A stretch of 64,000 nucleotides of DNA from Xanthomonas euvesicatoria pv. euvesicatoria (GCF_020880415.1 NZ_JAJIUJ010000038.1:62001-126000), one strand, 5' to 3'. Counted from the first letter of the stretch, positions 1-9,520 are shown. Numbers and translations: made by a program. Notes: generated by a model from the sequence alone, not told the origin.

Positions 1-1459
1 GCACCTGGCGCTCTTCGCCCAGCGCGCGCAGCTTCTGCCCGACGATGTCGGCCACCGCGCCGCCGATGCCCGAATCCACTTCGTCGAACACCATGGTGGG
101 CACGCTGTCCAGGCCCAGCGCCGCCACTTCGATGGCCAGCGAAATGCGCGACAGCTCGCCGCCGGAGGCGACCTTGCGCAAAGCGCGCGGGGGCTGCCCG
201 GCGTTGGCGGCGACCAGGAATTCCACCCGTTCGGCGCCATTGGGGTCCGGCCGGGGGCTCTCGTGCGGCTGTAGCTGGATCAGGAACTGCCCGCCGCCCA
301 TGCCCAACTCGCCGATCAGCGCGGTGGTCGCGGCCGACAACGCCTCGGCGGCGGCGGTGCGGCTGTCGCTGAGCACGCCGGCCGCGCTGCGCCAGGCGCC
401 GGTGGCGATTTCGATGTGCTTGTCGAGCTGCTGCAGGCGCTCGTCGGCGCCGCGCAGGCTCTCGACTTCGGCGCTCAGGTGGTCGCGATGCGCGGCCAGT
501 TCGTCCGGCGTGACGCGGTGTTTGCGGGCCAGGTCGTGCAGGCGGCCAAGGCGGCGCTCCATCGCCTCGAACTGGGCCGGGTCGGCCTCCAGGTCGTCGC
601 GCACACGGTCGAGCAGGGCCAGCGCTTCCCCGATCTGGATCACGGCGCTGTCCAGCAGCGCGTCCACTTCGCCCAGCCGCGGTTCGTGTTCGGCCACGCG
701 CGACAAATCGTGGCGGCTGTCCTGCAACAGGCCCAGGGCACTGGCGCCGTCGTCGCCGTTGAGCTGCTGGGCGACGCTGTCGCAGGCACCGATCAGCGCG
801 GTGGCATGGGCCTGGCGGCGGTGATTGACGTCCAGTGCGGCAATCGCGGCCGGATCCAGGTCCTCGCGTTCCAATTCGGCCAGTTGGTGTTCCAGAAAGC
901 CGATCCGGTCGGAGACATCGCCCTGCGCGGAGAGCGCATCACGCTCGTCCAGCAGCGCCTGCCAGCGCTGGCTGGCCTGGCGCACCTGCTCGCGCTGGGC
1001 GCTGTTGCGGGCGTAGGCATCGAGCAGGGCGAGCTGGCTGTGCCGGGCCATCAGCGCCTGGTGCTCGTGCTGGCCGTGGATTTCGACCAGTTTCGAGGCG
1101 AGTTCCGCCAGTTGCGAGGAGGTGACCGGGCGGCCGTTGATCCAGGCGCGCGAGCCGCCGTCGGCGCGGATGATCCGGCGCAGCTGGCATTGCGCCTCGT
1201 CGTCGAGTTCGTTGTCGGCCAGCCAGCGCAGCCCGGGATGCTCGGCCGGCAGCTGGAATTCGGCCGACAGTTCGGCGCGCTCGGCGCCATGACGCACCAC
1301 GCCGCTGTCGGCGCGCAGCCCGGACAGAAAGCCCAGCGCGTCCACCATCAGCGACTTGCCGGCGCCGGTTTCGCCCGATACCACGGTCATTCCCGGCCCG
1401 AATTCCAGTTCGGTGGCACGGACAACGGCGAAATCCTTGATCGAGAGGTGTCTGAGCAT
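1..1459 (-). CDS. recN: DNA repair protein RecN, 3' end cut off by the window
   Basis: An SMC-like ATPase of RecA-dependent double-strand-break repair. The frame opens at ATG 1459 with MLRHLSIKDFAVV and stays open to base 1, giving about 486 of the usual ~550 residues; the extreme C-terminus is outside the window. Visible motifs are Walker A GETGAGKS at residues 29-36, the RecN block LVEIHGQHEHQ near residue 120, a long helical middle region (coiled coil), and near the left edge LRKVASGGELSRISLAIE followed by the Walker B region VPTMVFDEVDSGIGG. It is divergent from hrcA with 116 bp between the two starts, a gene order typical of Xanthomonas. No frameshift is visible. I did not find a convincing LexA box in the short upstream region. 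Confidence 0.96.
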   Translation of the reverse strand, partial: MLRHLSIKDFAVVRATELEFGPGMTVVSGETGAGKSLMVDALGFLSGLRADSGVVRHGAERAELSAEFQLPAEHPGLRWLADNELDDEAQCQLRRIIRADGGSRAWINGRPVTSSQLAELASKLVEIHGQHEHQALMARHSQLALLDAYARNSAQREQVRQASQRWQALLDERDALSAQGDVSDRIGFLEHQLAELEREDLDPAAIAALDVNHRRQAHATALIGACDSVAQQLNGDDGASALGLLQDSRHDLSRVAEHEPRLGEVDALLDSAVIQIGEALALLDRVRDDLEADPAQFEAMERRLGRLHDLARKHRVTPDELAAHRDHLSAEVESLRGADERLQQLDKHIEIATGAWRSAAGVLSDSRTAAAEALSAATTALIGELGMGGGQFLIQLQPHESPRPDPNGAERVEFLVAANAGQPPRALRKVASGGELSRISLAIEVAALGLDSVPTMVFDEVDSGIGGAVADIVGQKLRALGEERQV

Positions 1460-1522
1460 GAGGTCGAGTGTGAACGCTTTGGGGAAGCTTAGGGTGGCAG
1501 GGGCAGACGGGGAATCGGACGC

Positions 1523-1551
1523 TTGCCATCCCCGGGGCCAGACATTATCTA
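1523..1551 (+). promoter_or_regulatory. Possible sigma70-type promoter of hrcA
   Basis: TTGCCA (1523-1528), a 17-nt spacer and TATCTA (1546-1551) lie 25 bp ahead of the hrcA start. The -35 matches consensus 5 of 6, but the -10 only about 3 of 6. No CIRCE inverted repeat (TTAGCACTC-N9-GAGTGCTAA) is visible between recN and hrcA, so HrcA autorepression through CIRCE here is not supported. Confidence 0.35.
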
Positions 1552-1575
1552 TGCGCTGTCTCACCGGATGATCCC

Positions 1576-2628
1576 ATGCGCGCGTCCCAGTCCCCAATGC
1601 TCGACCCCCGCGCCCGCCAGTTGCTGCGCACCCTGATTGCGCGCTACATCCGCGACGGCGAGCCGGTGGGGTCAAAGACGCTGGCCCAGCATGCGGGTTT
1701 GGACGTCAGCCCGGCCACCATCCGCAATATCTTGGCCGACCTGGAAGACGTCGGCCTGCTCAGCTCCCCGCATACCTCGGCCGGACGCGTGCCCACTGCG
1801 CATGGCTACCGGGTGTTCGTCGACAGCCTGGTGCAGATGCAGCCGCCTGGCGAAGAGGAAGTCCGCCGCCTGCGCGCGGAGCTGGCCAGCGGCAACGGCA
1901 CGCAATCGTTGCTGGGCAGCGCCTCGCAGATGCTGTCGGCGATGAGCCACTTCGTCGGCGTGGTCAGCGCGCCGCGCCGCGAGCAGTTCGCGTTCCGGCA
2001 TATCGACTTCGTGGCGCTGGATGCGCGCCGCGTGCTGGCGATCCTGGTGTTTGCCGACAACGAGGTGCAGAACCGCGTGATCGAGCCGCGCCGCGCTTAC
2101 GAGCCGGCCGAGCTGGAACGGGTGGCCAATTACCTCAATGCGCAGTTTGCCGGGCGCGCGCTGGCCGACATCCGCGCCTGCCTGCTGCGCGAGCTGCGCA
2201 TGGCCAAGAGCGAGATGGAACAACTGCTGGCGCACAGCGTGGACCTGGCCAGCGAGGCGCTTGTACCGGCCGATGCCGAGGACATGGTGATGGCCGGGCA
2301 GACCCGGCTGATGGGCGTGCAGGACCTGTCGGATCTGGATCGCCTGCGCGAACTGTTCGAGGCCTTCGCCAGCAAGCGCGAGATCCTGCAGCTGCTCGAG
2401 CGCACCATCCAGGCGCCGGGCGTGCGCATCTTCATCGGCGAGGAAACCGGCATGGTGTCGCTGGAAGACGTCTCGCTGGTCACTGCACCTTACGCCGCCA
2501 ATGGCCAGGTGCTGGGCGTGCTGGGGGTGATCGGGCCCAAACGCATGGCCTACGACCGGCTGATTCCGCTGGTGCAGACCGCCGCCGACGTGCTGGGCGC
2601 GGCCATGGAGTCGCCCGGTACGCGATAA
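1576..2628 (+). CDS. hrcA: Heat-inducible transcription repressor HrcA
   Basis: Repressor that binds CIRCE elements, classically ahead of groESL, and is activated by GroEL. The 350 residues match the family length. The N-terminal winged helix is clear ([20 protein letters not shown], then [21 protein letters not shown] and [20 protein letters not shown]), followed by the GAF-like dimerisation region ending in [33 protein letters not shown]. The start at ATG 1576 is preferred; Met8 at 1597 is the alternative. It is the first gene of hrcA-grpE-dnaK-dnaJ. Because no CIRCE is visible here, it probably acts mainly on targets outside the window. Confidence 0.97.
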   Translation: MRASQSPMLDPRARQLLRTLIARYIRDGEPVGSKTLAQHAGLDVSPATIRNILADLEDVGLLSSPHTSAGRVPTAHGYRVFVDSLVQMQPPGEEEVRRLRAELASGNGTQSLLGSASQMLSAMSHFVGVVSAPRREQFAFRHIDFVALDARRVLAILVFADNEVQNRVIEPRRAYEPAELERVANYLNAQFAGRALADIRACLLRELRMAKSEMEQLLAHSVDLASEALVPADAEDMVMAGQTRLMGVQDLSDLDRLRELFEAFASKREILQLLERTIQAPGVRIFIGEETGMVSLEDVSLVTAPYAANGQVLGVLGVIGPKRMAYDRLIPLVQTAADVLGAAMESPGTR

Positions 2629-2654
2629 CCGGCATCGATCGGCGCGATGCTTTG

Positions 2655-2680
2655 CTTGAAACGCGCGCGGGCGCCCATAT
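2655..2680 (+). promoter_or_regulatory. Sigma32 heat-shock promoter ahead of grpE
   Basis: CTTGAAA (2655-2661), an 11-nt spacer and GCCCATAT (2673-2680) match the RpoH consensus CTTGAAA-N(11-16)-CCCCATnT at 14 of the specified positions bar one. It lies 47 bp ahead of the grpE ATG. It would let grpE-dnaK-dnaJ be heat-induced independently of hrcA. A TTG at 2652 would read through the promoter and is unlikely to be a start. Confidence 0.65.
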
Positions 2681-2726
2681 ACGGGGTGACGTTGGGGCGG
2701 GCGTTCCGCTTGCCCGGGAACTGCAT

Positions 2727-3245
2727 ATGAACCAAGACCACCCCGAATTCGACTCCGAAGACCTGTCCCAGAACCCGCCCGAGACCGATCCGCTCAAGGC
2801 CGAGATCGAATCGCTGCGCAGCGAGATCGCCCTGGTCAAGGCCGATGCCCTGCGCGAGCGCGCCGACCTGGAAAACCAGCGCAAGCGTATCGCCCGCGAC
2901 GTGGAAAACGCGCGCAAGTTCGCCAACGAGAAGCTGCTCGGCGAGCTGCTGCCGGTGTTCGACAGCCTGGACGCGGGACTCACCGCCGCCGGCACCGAGC
3001 CCAGCCCGCTGCGCGATGGCCTGGACATGACCTACAAGCAATTGCTCAAAGTGGCCGCGGACAACGGCCTGACCCTGCTCGATCCGGTCGGCCAGCCGTT
3101 CAACCCGGACCAGCACCAGGCGATCAGCCAGGGCGAGGCCGAGGGCGTTGCGCCGGGCCACGTGGTGCAGGTGTTCCAGAAGGGCTACCTGCTCAACGAT
3201 CGCCTGCTGCGCCCGGCCCTGGTGGTCGTGGCCAAGCACGACTGA
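2727..3245 (+). CDS. grpE: Nucleotide exchange factor GrpE
   Basis: Co-chaperone that releases ADP from DnaK. The protein has 172 residues from ATG 2727 ([13 protein letters not shown]). An acidic, disordered N-terminus leads into a long heptad-rich helix (about residues 28-75, including [31 protein letters not shown]), then the beta-domain with [46 protein letters not shown], a hallmark stretch of the family. An in-frame extension from TTG 2652 was rejected because it would overlap the sigma32-like promoter. It lies between hrcA and dnaK in the conserved heat-shock order. Confidence 0.97.
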   Translation: MNQDHPEFDSEDLSQNPPETDPLKAEIESLRSEIALVKADALRERADLENQRKRIARDVENARKFANEKLLGELLPVFDSLDAGLTAAGTEPSPLRDGLDMTYKQLLKVAADNGLTLLDPVGQPFNPDQHQAISQGEAEGVAPGHVVQVFQKGYLLNDRLLRPALVVVAKHD

Positions 3246-3303
3246 ACCGCAGCGCCGGCTGAACTGCCAGGCGCAGGCATGAAACACAGATGTGTGCCGG
3301 TGG

Positions 3304-3331
3304 CTTGAACACCTGCGCACCACCCCCACAT
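3304..3331 (+). promoter_or_regulatory. Second sigma32-like promoter, ahead of dnaK
   Basis: CTTGAAC (3304-3310), a 13-nt spacer and CCCCACAT (3324-3331) resemble the RpoH consensus. It lies in the 141-bp grpE-dnaK gap, about 55 bp ahead of the dnaK start, and would give DnaK extra heat-driven output over GrpE. Confidence 0.5.
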
Positions 3332-3386
3332 CTCAGCCAGACCCGGCGTCGCCGGACACAGCTACAGAATCATCAGGAGCGTATCC

Positions 3387-5312
3387 ATGGGCAAGATCAT
3401 TGGTATTGACCTCGGCACCACGAACTCGTGCGTGTCGATCATGGACGGCGGCAAGGCCCGCGTCATCGAAAACTCCGAGGGCGATCGCACCACGCCTTCG
3501 ATCGTCGCCTACACCAAGGACGGCGAAGTGCTGGTCGGCGCCTCGGCCAAGCGCCAGGCCGTGACCAACCCGAAGAACACCTTCTACGCGGTGAAGCGCC
3601 TGATCGGCCGCAAGTTCACCGATGGCGAAGTGCAGAAGGACATCTCGCACGTGCCGTACGGCATCCTGGCGCACGACAACGGCGACGCCTGGGTGCAGAC
3701 CAGCGATGCCAAGCGCATGGCGCCGCAGGAAATCTCCGCGCGCGTGCTGGAGAAGATGAAGAAGACCGCCGAAGACTTCCTCGGCGAGAAGGTCACCGAG
3801 GCGGTGATCACCGTGCCGGCATACTTCAACGACAGCCAGCGTCAGGCCACCAAGGATGCCGGCCGCATCGCCGGTCTGGACGTCAAGCGCATCATCAACG
3901 AGCCGACCGCCGCAGCCCTGGCCTATGGCCTGGACAAGAACGGCGGCGACCGCAAGATAGCCGTGTACGACCTGGGCGGCGGTACCTTCGACGTGTCGAT
4001 TATCGAGATCGCCGAAGTCGATGGTGAAAAGCAGTTCGAAGTGCTGGCCACCAACGGCGACACCTTCCTGGGCGGCGAAGACTTCGACAACCGCGTCATC
4101 GAGTACCTGGTCGACGAATTCAACAAGGACCAGGGCATCGACCTGCGTAAGGATCCGCTGGCGCTGCAGCGCCTGAAGGACGCCGCAGAGCGCGCCAAGA
4201 TCGAGCTGTCGTCCAGCCAGCAGACCGAAGTGAACCTGCCGTACGTCACCGCCGATGCGTCGGGCCCGAAGCACCTCAACATCAAGTTGACCCGTGCCAA
4301 GCTCGAAGCGCTGGTGGAAGACCTGGTCAAGAAGTCGATCGAACCGTGCCGCACCGCGTTGAACGACGCCGGCCTGCGCGCCAGCGACATCAACGAAGTG
4401 ATCCTGGTCGGCGGCCAGACCCGCATGCCGAAGGTGCAGCAGGCGGTTGCCGATTTCTTCGGCAAGGAACCGCGCAAGGACGTCAACCCGGACGAAGCGG
4501 TGGCCGTGGGTGCGGCGATCCAGGGCGGCGTGCTGGCCGGCGACGTCAAGGACGTGCTGCTGCTGGACGTGACCCCGCTGTCGCTGGGTATCGAGACCAT
4601 GGGCGGCGTGTTCACCAAGATCATCGAAAAGAACACCACCATTCCGACCAAGGCCTCGCAGACCTTCTCCACCGCCGAAGACAACCAGTCGGCCGTGACC
4701 GTGCATGTGTTGCAGGGTGAGCGCGAGCAGGCCCGCTTCAACAAGTCGCTGGCCAAGTTCGACCTGTCCGGCATCGAGCCGGCGCCGCGCGGCATGCCGC
4801 AGGTGGAAGTGTCCTTCGACATCGACGCCAACGGCATCCTGCACGTGTCGGCCAAGGACAAGAAGACCAACAAGGAACAGAAGGTCGAGATCAAGGCCGG
4901 TTCGGGTCTGTCGGACGAAGAGATCCAGCGCATGGTCGCCGACGCGGAAGCCAACCGCGAAGAAGACAAAAAGTTCCAGGAGCTGGTGCAGGCCCGCAAC
5001 CAGGCCGATGGTCTGATCCACGCCACCCGTACCGCGATCACCGAGCATGGCAGCAAGGTCGGTGGCGATGTGATCGGCAAGGTGGAAGCGGCGCTGTCGG
5101 ATCTGGAAACCGCCATGAAGGGCGACGACAAGGCGCAGATCGAAGCACGCACCAAGACGCTGGAAGAAGCCGGTCAGTCGTTGTACGCAGCAGCTGCGGC
5201 GGCAGAGCAGGGCGGTAACGCCGATGCGGCCAGCGGCAACGCCCAGGCCTCCAAGGCCGCCGACGACGTGGTGGACGCCGAGTTCACCGAGGTCAAGGAC
5301 GACAAGAAGTAA
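3387..5312 (+). CDS. dnaK: Chaperone protein DnaK (Hsp70)
   Basis: ATP-dependent chaperone of the cytosol working with DnaJ and GrpE. The 641 residues are full length. The nucleotide-binding domain starts [20 protein letters not shown], contains the phosphate-2 loop [16 protein letters not shown] and the adenosine motif [16 protein letters not shown]. The interdomain linker [19 protein letters not shown] lies near residue 390, then the substrate-binding domain and lid, and the C-terminus ends in the conserved acidic [15 protein letters not shown]. The Shine-Dalgarno AGGAG lies 7 nt ahead of ATG 3387. The gap to dnaJ is 160 bp and holds a strong hairpin. Confidence 0.99.
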   Translation: MGKIIGIDLGTTNSCVSIMDGGKARVIENSEGDRTTPSIVAYTKDGEVLVGASAKRQAVTNPKNTFYAVKRLIGRKFTDGEVQKDISHVPYGILAHDNGDAWVQTSDAKRMAPQEISARVLEKMKKTAEDFLGEKVTEAVITVPAYFNDSQRQATKDAGRIAGLDVKRIINEPTAAALAYGLDKNGGDRKIAVYDLGGGTFDVSIIEIAEVDGEKQFEVLATNGDTFLGGEDFDNRVIEYLVDEFNKDQGIDLRKDPLALQRLKDAAERAKIELSSSQQTEVNLPYVTADASGPKHLNIKLTRAKLEALVEDLVKKSIEPCRTALNDAGLRASDINEVILVGGQTRMPKVQQAVADFFGKEPRKDVNPDEAVAVGAAIQGGVLAGDVKDVLLLDVTPLSLGIETMGGVFTKIIEKNTTIPTKASQTFSTAEDNQSAVTVHVLQGEREQARFNKSLAKFDLSGIEPAPRGMPQVEVSFDIDANGILHVSAKDKKTNKEQKVEIKAGSGLSDEEIQRMVADAEANREEDKKFQELVQARNQADGLIHATRTAITEHGSKVGGDVIGKVEAALSDLETAMKGDDKAQIEARTKTLEEAGQSLYAAAAAAEQGGNADAASGNAQASKAADDVVDAEFTEVKDDKK

Positions 5313-5330
5313 GCCGTGATTTGGGAGTCG

Positions 5331-5374
5331 GGAGTGGGGATTGGCAAGCGCTAAAGCTTGCCGATTCCCGTCCC
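5331..5374. repeat. Hairpin formed by inverted GGGAATCGG-type repeat between dnaK and dnaJ
   Basis: The arms 5331-5349 and 5356-5374 pair over about 19 bp with a few mismatches or wobbles and a 6-nt loop. There is no T-run, so it is more likely an mRNA processing or stability element, or an attenuator, than a strict terminator. It belongs to the same repeat family found near 18590, 18780, 20270, 20330, 49230 and 52685. A further direct unit (tandem GAATCCC) lies at 5440-5470 immediately before dnaJ. Confidence 0.7.
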
Positions 5375-5472
5375 GATATCCTTAACGCGTCGCGTCGCCA
5401 GGGCGGACCAGCACACGCTGTCCGCTTTTGCGTTTCAACGAATCTCAAATCACGAATCCCGAATCCCGGCTT

Positions 5473-6600
5473 ATGAGCAAACGCGATTACTACGAAGTGC
5501 TGGGCGTTGCCCGTGGCGCCAGCGACGAGGAGCTGAAGAAGGCGTACCGGCGCTGTGCGATGAAGCACCACCCGGACCGCAATCCTGGCGACGCGGCTGC
5601 CGAAGCGGCGTTCAAGGAATGCAAGGAAGCCTACGAGGTGCTGTCCGATGGCAATAAGCGGCGCGCCTACGACGCGCACGGCCATGCGGCCTTCGAGCAC
5701 GGCATGGGCGGTGGCGGTGGGCCGGGTGGCCCGGACATGGGAGATATCTTTGGCGATATCTTCGGCAATATTTTCGGCGGTGGCGCCGCCGGTCCGCGCG
5801 CTGCGCGACGTGGTGCCGACGTTGGTTACGTCCTGGAACTGGATCTGGAAGAAGCCGTCGCCGGCATCGAGCGCCGCATCGAGATTCCGACGCTGGTCGA
5901 ATGCGCGCCCTGCCACGGCAGCGGTTCGGAAGACGGCAAGGTCGAGACCTGCGGCACCTGCCATGGGCGCGGCCAGGTGCGCATCCAGCGCGGCATTTTC
6001 GCCATGCAGCAGAGCTGCCCGCATTGCGACGGGCGCGGCACGCTGATCCAGAACCCCTGCAAGACCTGCCACGGTGCCGGTCGCGTGGAAGAAGACAAGG
6101 TGCTGTCGATCAAGGTGCCCGCCGGCGTGGATACCGGCGACCGGATTCGTCTTGCAGGCGAAGGCGAGGCCGGCCCGGCCGGCACGCCGCCGGGCGATCT
6201 GTATGTGGAAGTGCGGGTGCGCGAGCATGCGATCTTCCAGCGCGACGGCGACGATCTGCATTGCGAGGTGCCGATCCGCATTTCGCAGGCCGCGCTCGGC
6301 GATACCGTACGCGTGGCGACCCTGGGCGGCGAAGCGGAGATCCGCATCCCGGCCGAGACCCAGACCGGCAAGTTGTTCCGTCTACGCGGCAAGGGCGTGC
6401 GTTCGGTGCGCAGCCGCAGCGAAGGCGATCTGTACTGCCGCGTGGTGGTGGAGACCCCGGTCAATCTCACTGCCGACCAGCGCGAACTGCTGCAGCAGTT
6501 CGAAGCGACGTTCACCGGCGAGGATGCACGCAAGCATTCGCCCAAGTCGGCCACCTTCATCGACGGCGTCAAGGGGTTTTGGGATCGGATGACGTCCTGA
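5473..6600 (+). CDS. dnaJ: Chaperone protein DnaJ (Hsp40)
   Basis: Co-chaperone that delivers substrates to DnaK and stimulates its ATPase. The protein has 375 residues from ATG 5473 ([20 protein letters not shown]). The J-domain carries HPD in [11 protein letters not shown] (near residue 33), followed by a Gly/Phe region rich in GGGG and [13 protein letters not shown]. The zinc-finger region has four CxxCxGxG repeats: [24 protein letters not shown] and CKTCHGAG. The C-terminal substrate domains follow. An upstream in-frame start at 5428 would translate the intergenic GAATCCC repeat and is rejected. Last gene of the cluster, with a terminator just downstream. Confidence 0.98.
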   Translation: MSKRDYYEVLGVARGASDEELKKAYRRCAMKHHPDRNPGDAAAEAAFKECKEAYEVLSDGNKRRAYDAHGHAAFEHGMGGGGGPGGPDMGDIFGDIFGNIFGGGAAGPRAARRGADVGYVLELDLEEAVAGIERRIEIPTLVECAPCHGSGSEDGKVETCGTCHGRGQVRIQRGIFAMQQSCPHCDGRGTLIQNPCKTCHGAGRVEEDKVLSIKVPAGVDTGDRIRLAGEGEAGPAGTPPGDLYVEVRVREHAIFQRDGDDLHCEVPIRISQAALGDTVRVATLGGEAEIRIPAETQTGKLFRLRGKGVRSVRSRSEGDLYCRVVVETPVNLTADQRELLQQFEATFTGEDARKHSPKSATFIDGVKGFWDRMTS

Positions 6601-7124
6601 CCCAGGCCGTATGAGGTCACGATGGCCCGGCGTGCGGCTTGCTGCGCGTCGGGCTCTTTTTTTGAGTTGTCCCGAAGGCTGCCCGCGATGCAGCCGATGC
6701 GTTGAAGTTGCGGATGCAACGCGATGTCAGCGTGAGAATTGCCGGGGCAGCTGCGCGCGTTTCAGTAGCGCCACTGCGAGATCTCCAGCGACATCTCCGC
6801 ACATCGCACGTGTGTGTTTGACGCGTCGTCATTGCCTTCAGACGCAGCACGCTGTTGCCCGCAAGCGAGCCAACGCCAGTCCTTGATCGTGCAGTTCGGC
6901 CATTGGCCTGCAGCATCGGTCGGGCGTCTTTTGGCGTCTCACCTTGCTCAACGAGCGTATTGCCACTCACGCTGCGCCGGCGGGCTTGGGCATCTGGCCA
7001 TGATGTGTTCAAGACCAGGGGCGTGCTGTTCGGCAGCGCCCACTGCCGGTGATGCCGTTCCTCCACGACATCCTGGCAAGGTTACGCGGATAATCGGTGC
7101 CATCTCTCCAGCACGGCCGCCCGC
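6601..7124. other. Intergenic region dnaJ-pdxY with no supported gene
   Basis: A 524-bp gap. The first 63 bp hold the dnaJ terminator. The remainder has only short overlapping open frames on both strands with no domain, no good ribosome site and codon use unlike the neighbours. No repeat or RNA gene was recognised. Confidence 0.6.
6625..6663 (+). terminator. Rho-independent terminator after dnaJ
   Basis: GCCCGGCGTGCGGC (6625-6638) pairs with GCTGCGCGTCGGGC (6641-6654) over 14 positions, three of them G-U wobbles, followed by TCTTTTTTT. It lies 24 bp after the dnaJ stop. Confidence 0.85.
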
Positions 7125-8033
7125 ATGAGCGATGCAACCGACAGCCACCTCGTCCATGGTCGCCGCCAGCGTCCGGACGGCCCTTCGCCGATCGACGTGA
7201 TTTCGGTGCAATCGCAATTGGTCTATGGCCATGCCGGCAACAGCGCTGCGGTGCCGCCGCTGCGCGCGCTGGGACTGCGTGTGGCCGAAGTACCCACCAC
7301 GTTGCTAAGCAACGCGCCGTTTTACGCGACCCTGCGCGGGCGCATCCTGCCGGCCGACTGGCTGGCGGATTTGTTGCTGGGCGCCAGCGAACGTGGCTTG
7401 CCGCAGCGTGCACGCATGCTGGTGTCCGGCTATTTCGGCAGCCTGGCCAACGGCGAAGCCTTCGCCGACTGGCTGGAGCAGACCTTGCCGCAGGCCCCGC
7501 AGTTGCGTTATTGCCTGGACCCGGTGATTGGCGACACGCACACCGGCCCATATGTGGAACCCGGGCTGGAGCGCGTGTTCGCCGAGCGTTTGCTGCCGCA
7601 CGCCTGGCTGGTGACGCCCAACGCGTTCGAGTTGGGACGGTTGACCGGCTTGCCGAGCCTGCAGCAGGACGAGGCCATCGCCGCCGCGCGCGCGTTGCTG
7701 GCACGTGGGCCGCAATGGGTACTTGCACACAGCGTGGCCGGTGCCGCAGGTGAGCTGGTGACCTTGGCAGTCAGCGATGCGGCGGTGTATCGGTGGGCCA
7801 GCCCGCACCTGCCGGTCGATGTGGCAGGCACCGGCGATGTGCTGATGGCGCTGCTGATTGGCTTCCTGTTGCGCGATGTGCCGTTCGAGCAGGCGGTGGG
7901 ACACGCGCTCAGCGGCGTGCATGGCGCGCTGGAAGCGACGCTGGCCGCAGGTTTCGAGGAGTTCGACGTGCTGGCCGCGGCGCCGGCCGCACTGGCCGCT
8001 GCGCCGCGATTTGCTGTCGAGCGATTGGCATGA
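7125..8033 (+). CDS. pdxY: Pyridoxal kinase PdxY
   Basis: Ribokinase-fold kinase of the vitamin B6 salvage pathway, phosphorylating pyridoxal to PLP. The 302 residues include the B6-kinase hallmark SVQSQLVYGHAGNSAAVPPL near the N-terminus, the substrate segment YCLDPVIGDTHTGPYVEPG, TPNAFELGRLTG, and the phosphoryl-transfer motif DVAGTGDVLMALLIGFLL with its catalytic Asp. The N-terminal ~20 residues (MSDATDSHLVHGRRQRPDGP) are longer than in most homologues, so an internal start is possible. Its stop overlaps the start of tyrA (ATGA at 8030-8033), so the two are probably co-translated. Confidence 0.92.
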   Translation: MSDATDSHLVHGRRQRPDGPSPIDVISVQSQLVYGHAGNSAAVPPLRALGLRVAEVPTTLLSNAPFYATLRGRILPADWLADLLLGASERGLPQRARMLVSGYFGSLANGEAFADWLEQTLPQAPQLRYCLDPVIGDTHTGPYVEPGLERVFAERLLPHAWLVTPNAFELGRLTGLPSLQQDEAIAAARALLARGPQWVLAHSVAGAAGELVTLAVSDAAVYRWASPHLPVDVAGTGDVLMALLIGFLLRDVPFEQAVGHALSGVHGALEATLAAGFEEFDVLAAAPAALAAAPRFAVERLA

Positions 8034-9151
8034 TCGCGCAGCCGGTGGTCGGCATCGTCGGCATCGCCGGCGCGTACGGGCGCTGGCTGGCGCAGTTCCT
8101 GCGCACGCGCATGCAGCTGGACGTGATCGGGTTCGATCCGGCCGACAGCGGCAGCATGGACGAAGCCACACTGGCGCAGCGTGCTGACATACTGATTTTC
8201 GCCGCGCCGATTCGCCATACCGCCGCATTGATCGAGCGGTATGTGGCACTCGCCGGCGCACGCGCTGCCGCGCAGCTGTGGCTGGATGTCACCTCGATCA
8301 AACAGGCGCCGGTCGCAGCAATGCTGACCTCGCAGGCAGACGTGGTCGGCCTGCATCCGATGACCGCACCGCCAAAATCGCCGACCTTGAAAGGGCGCGT
8401 GATGGTGGTCTGCGAAGGGCGGCTGCAGCACTGGTCGGCGTGGGTGCAGAACTTGTGCAGCGCGCTGCAGGCCGAATGCGTGTATGCAACGCCGGAGCAC
8501 CATGACCGCGTGATGGCGTTGGTGCAGGCGATGGTGCACGCCACTCACCTGGCGCAGGCCGGCACCTTGCGCGACTATGCACCGCTGCTAGGCGAGCTGC
8601 GTGCGCTGATGCCGTACCGCTCGGCATCGTTCGAACTGGATACCGCGGTGATCGCGCGCATTCTCTCGCTCAACCCGTCGATCTACGAAGACATCCAGTT
8701 CGGTAACCCGTATGTGGGCGAGATGCTCGACCGGTTGCTGCAGCAGCTGCAGCAACTGCGTGCCTTGGTGGCGCAGGGCGACGATGCCGCGCGTGCGCAG
8801 TTCCGCACCCAATTCCTGCACGACAACGCGCAAGCCTTGCAGCACGACGCGCTTGCGGAAGGCAATTACACCTACGAGCGCGTGGGCTACCTGCTGGCCG
8901 ATCTCACCGAGCCGCTGACACTGAGCGTGTATCTGCCCGAAGACCAGCCCGGCTCGCTGCGCGCCTTGCTGCATGTGTTCGAGCGGCATGGAGTGAACCT
9001 GTCCTCGATCCACTCGTCGCGCACGCCGGTTGGCGAACTGCATTTCCGGATCGGCTTCGAGGTGGCGAGCGATCGTGCCGCATTGGCGCAGGCAGCGAGC
9101 GAGATCGACCGAAGCGGGATCGGCCGGGTGCTGGAGCGTTCCGGCACCTAG
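8030..9151 (+). CDS. tyrA: Prephenate dehydrogenase with C-terminal ACT domain
   Basis: Oxidative decarboxylation of prephenate to 4-hydroxyphenylpyruvate in tyrosine synthesis. The protein has 373 residues. The N-terminal Rossmann motif is VGIVGIAGAYGRWLAQFL (about residues 6-23); the substrate region includes LWLDVTSIKQAPV and VVGLHPMTAPPKS. A helical dimerisation domain follows, then an ACT domain from about residue 295 (LSVYLPEDQPGSLRALLHVF, GVNLSSIHSSRTPVGELHFR), suggesting allosteric control by an aromatic amino acid. No chorismate mutase domain is fused at the N-terminus, unlike enterobacterial TyrA. Start ATG 8030 overlaps the pdxY stop. Confidence 0.88.
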   Translation: MIAQPVVGIVGIAGAYGRWLAQFLRTRMQLDVIGFDPADSGSMDEATLAQRADILIFAAPIRHTAALIERYVALAGARAAAQLWLDVTSIKQAPVAAMLTSQADVVGLHPMTAPPKSPTLKGRVMVVCEGRLQHWSAWVQNLCSALQAECVYATPEHHDRVMALVQAMVHATHLAQAGTLRDYAPLLGELRALMPYRSASFELDTAVIARILSLNPSIYEDIQFGNPYVGEMLDRLLQQLQQLRALVAQGDDAARAQFRTQFLHDNAQALQHDALAEGNYTYERVGYLLADLTEPLTLSVYLPEDQPGSLRALLHVFERHGVNLSSIHSSRTPVGELHFRIGFEVASDRAALAQAASEIDRSGIGRVLERSGT

Positions 9152-9183
9152 TGGCGTGACCAGGCCACCCCCAGAGCGGTCGA

Positions 9184-9231
9184 TTTCATCCACACAGGGT
9201 GTGGATGAAACTTGCACAAGCGTGTGGATAA
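9184..9231. repeat. Hairpin with clustered DnaA-box-like sequences
   Basis: TTTCATCCACAC (9184-9195) and GTGTGGATGAAA (9199-9210) form a perfect 12-bp inverted repeat with a 3-nt loop. Each arm contains TCATCCACA, one base from the DnaA box TTATCCACA. A perfect box TGTGGATAA (reverse TTATCCACA) follows at 9223-9231. It is 33 bp past the tyrA stop. No T-run follows, so terminator function is doubtful. Confidence 0.5.
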
Positions 9232-9325
9232 CTGCGCACGGCCCTTGCAGCGCAAGGGTCGGGCAGTGGGTGGTCAAAATTTGACCAGGCTGTGAGGTGA
9301 CGACGCGCGGGTTTGGCTGCCGTTC

Positions 9326-9520
9326 CTAGAGCGCGGAAAGGCGTAGCTCGCCCCCGTCGGTGACAAACCGCTGCCCCTGACGTTGCAGATGTCGACCGTC
9401 GGGAAGCTCGTAACGCGGTGCCGACTGCGGGTTTGCGCGCGGTTGTTGCTCGTCGCGAAATTCGATGATGACGTAAGGCTCGCCATCTGCACCGATTGCG
9501 GGAAATTGCCGGAAAGACAT
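9326..9520 (-). CDS. Small conserved protein of unknown function (64 aa)
   Basis: Begins MSFRQFPAIGADGEPYVIIE from ATG 9520, preceded by a strong Shine-Dalgarno GGAGG 5 nt upstream. The rest (RYELPDGRHLQRQGQRFVTD, GGELRLSAL) reads like a compact beta-rich protein with tidy hydrophobic alternation and high-GC codon use. It has no signal peptide or membrane segment. An extension to 9607 is rejected because it bypasses the ribosome site. It lies alone between convergent tyrA and the downstream export operon; function unknown. Confidence 0.7.
   Translation of the reverse strand: MSFRQFPAIGADGEPYVIIEFRDEQQPRANPQSAPRYELPDGRHLQRQGQRFVTDGGELRLSAL

Noticed and set aside
1460..1575. A CIRCE element upstream of hrcA
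   Set aside because: Searched for TTAGCACTC-type inverted repeats in the gap and found none.
3333..5048. A 571-codon minus-strand frame opposite dnaK
   Set aside because: Antisense shadow of dnaK with no family match, a common annotation artefact in GC-rich genomes.
6617..7066. A 149-codon minus-strand frame after dnaJ
   Set aside because: No ribosome site, no domain, codon use unlike neighbours, and overlap with the dnaJ terminator.
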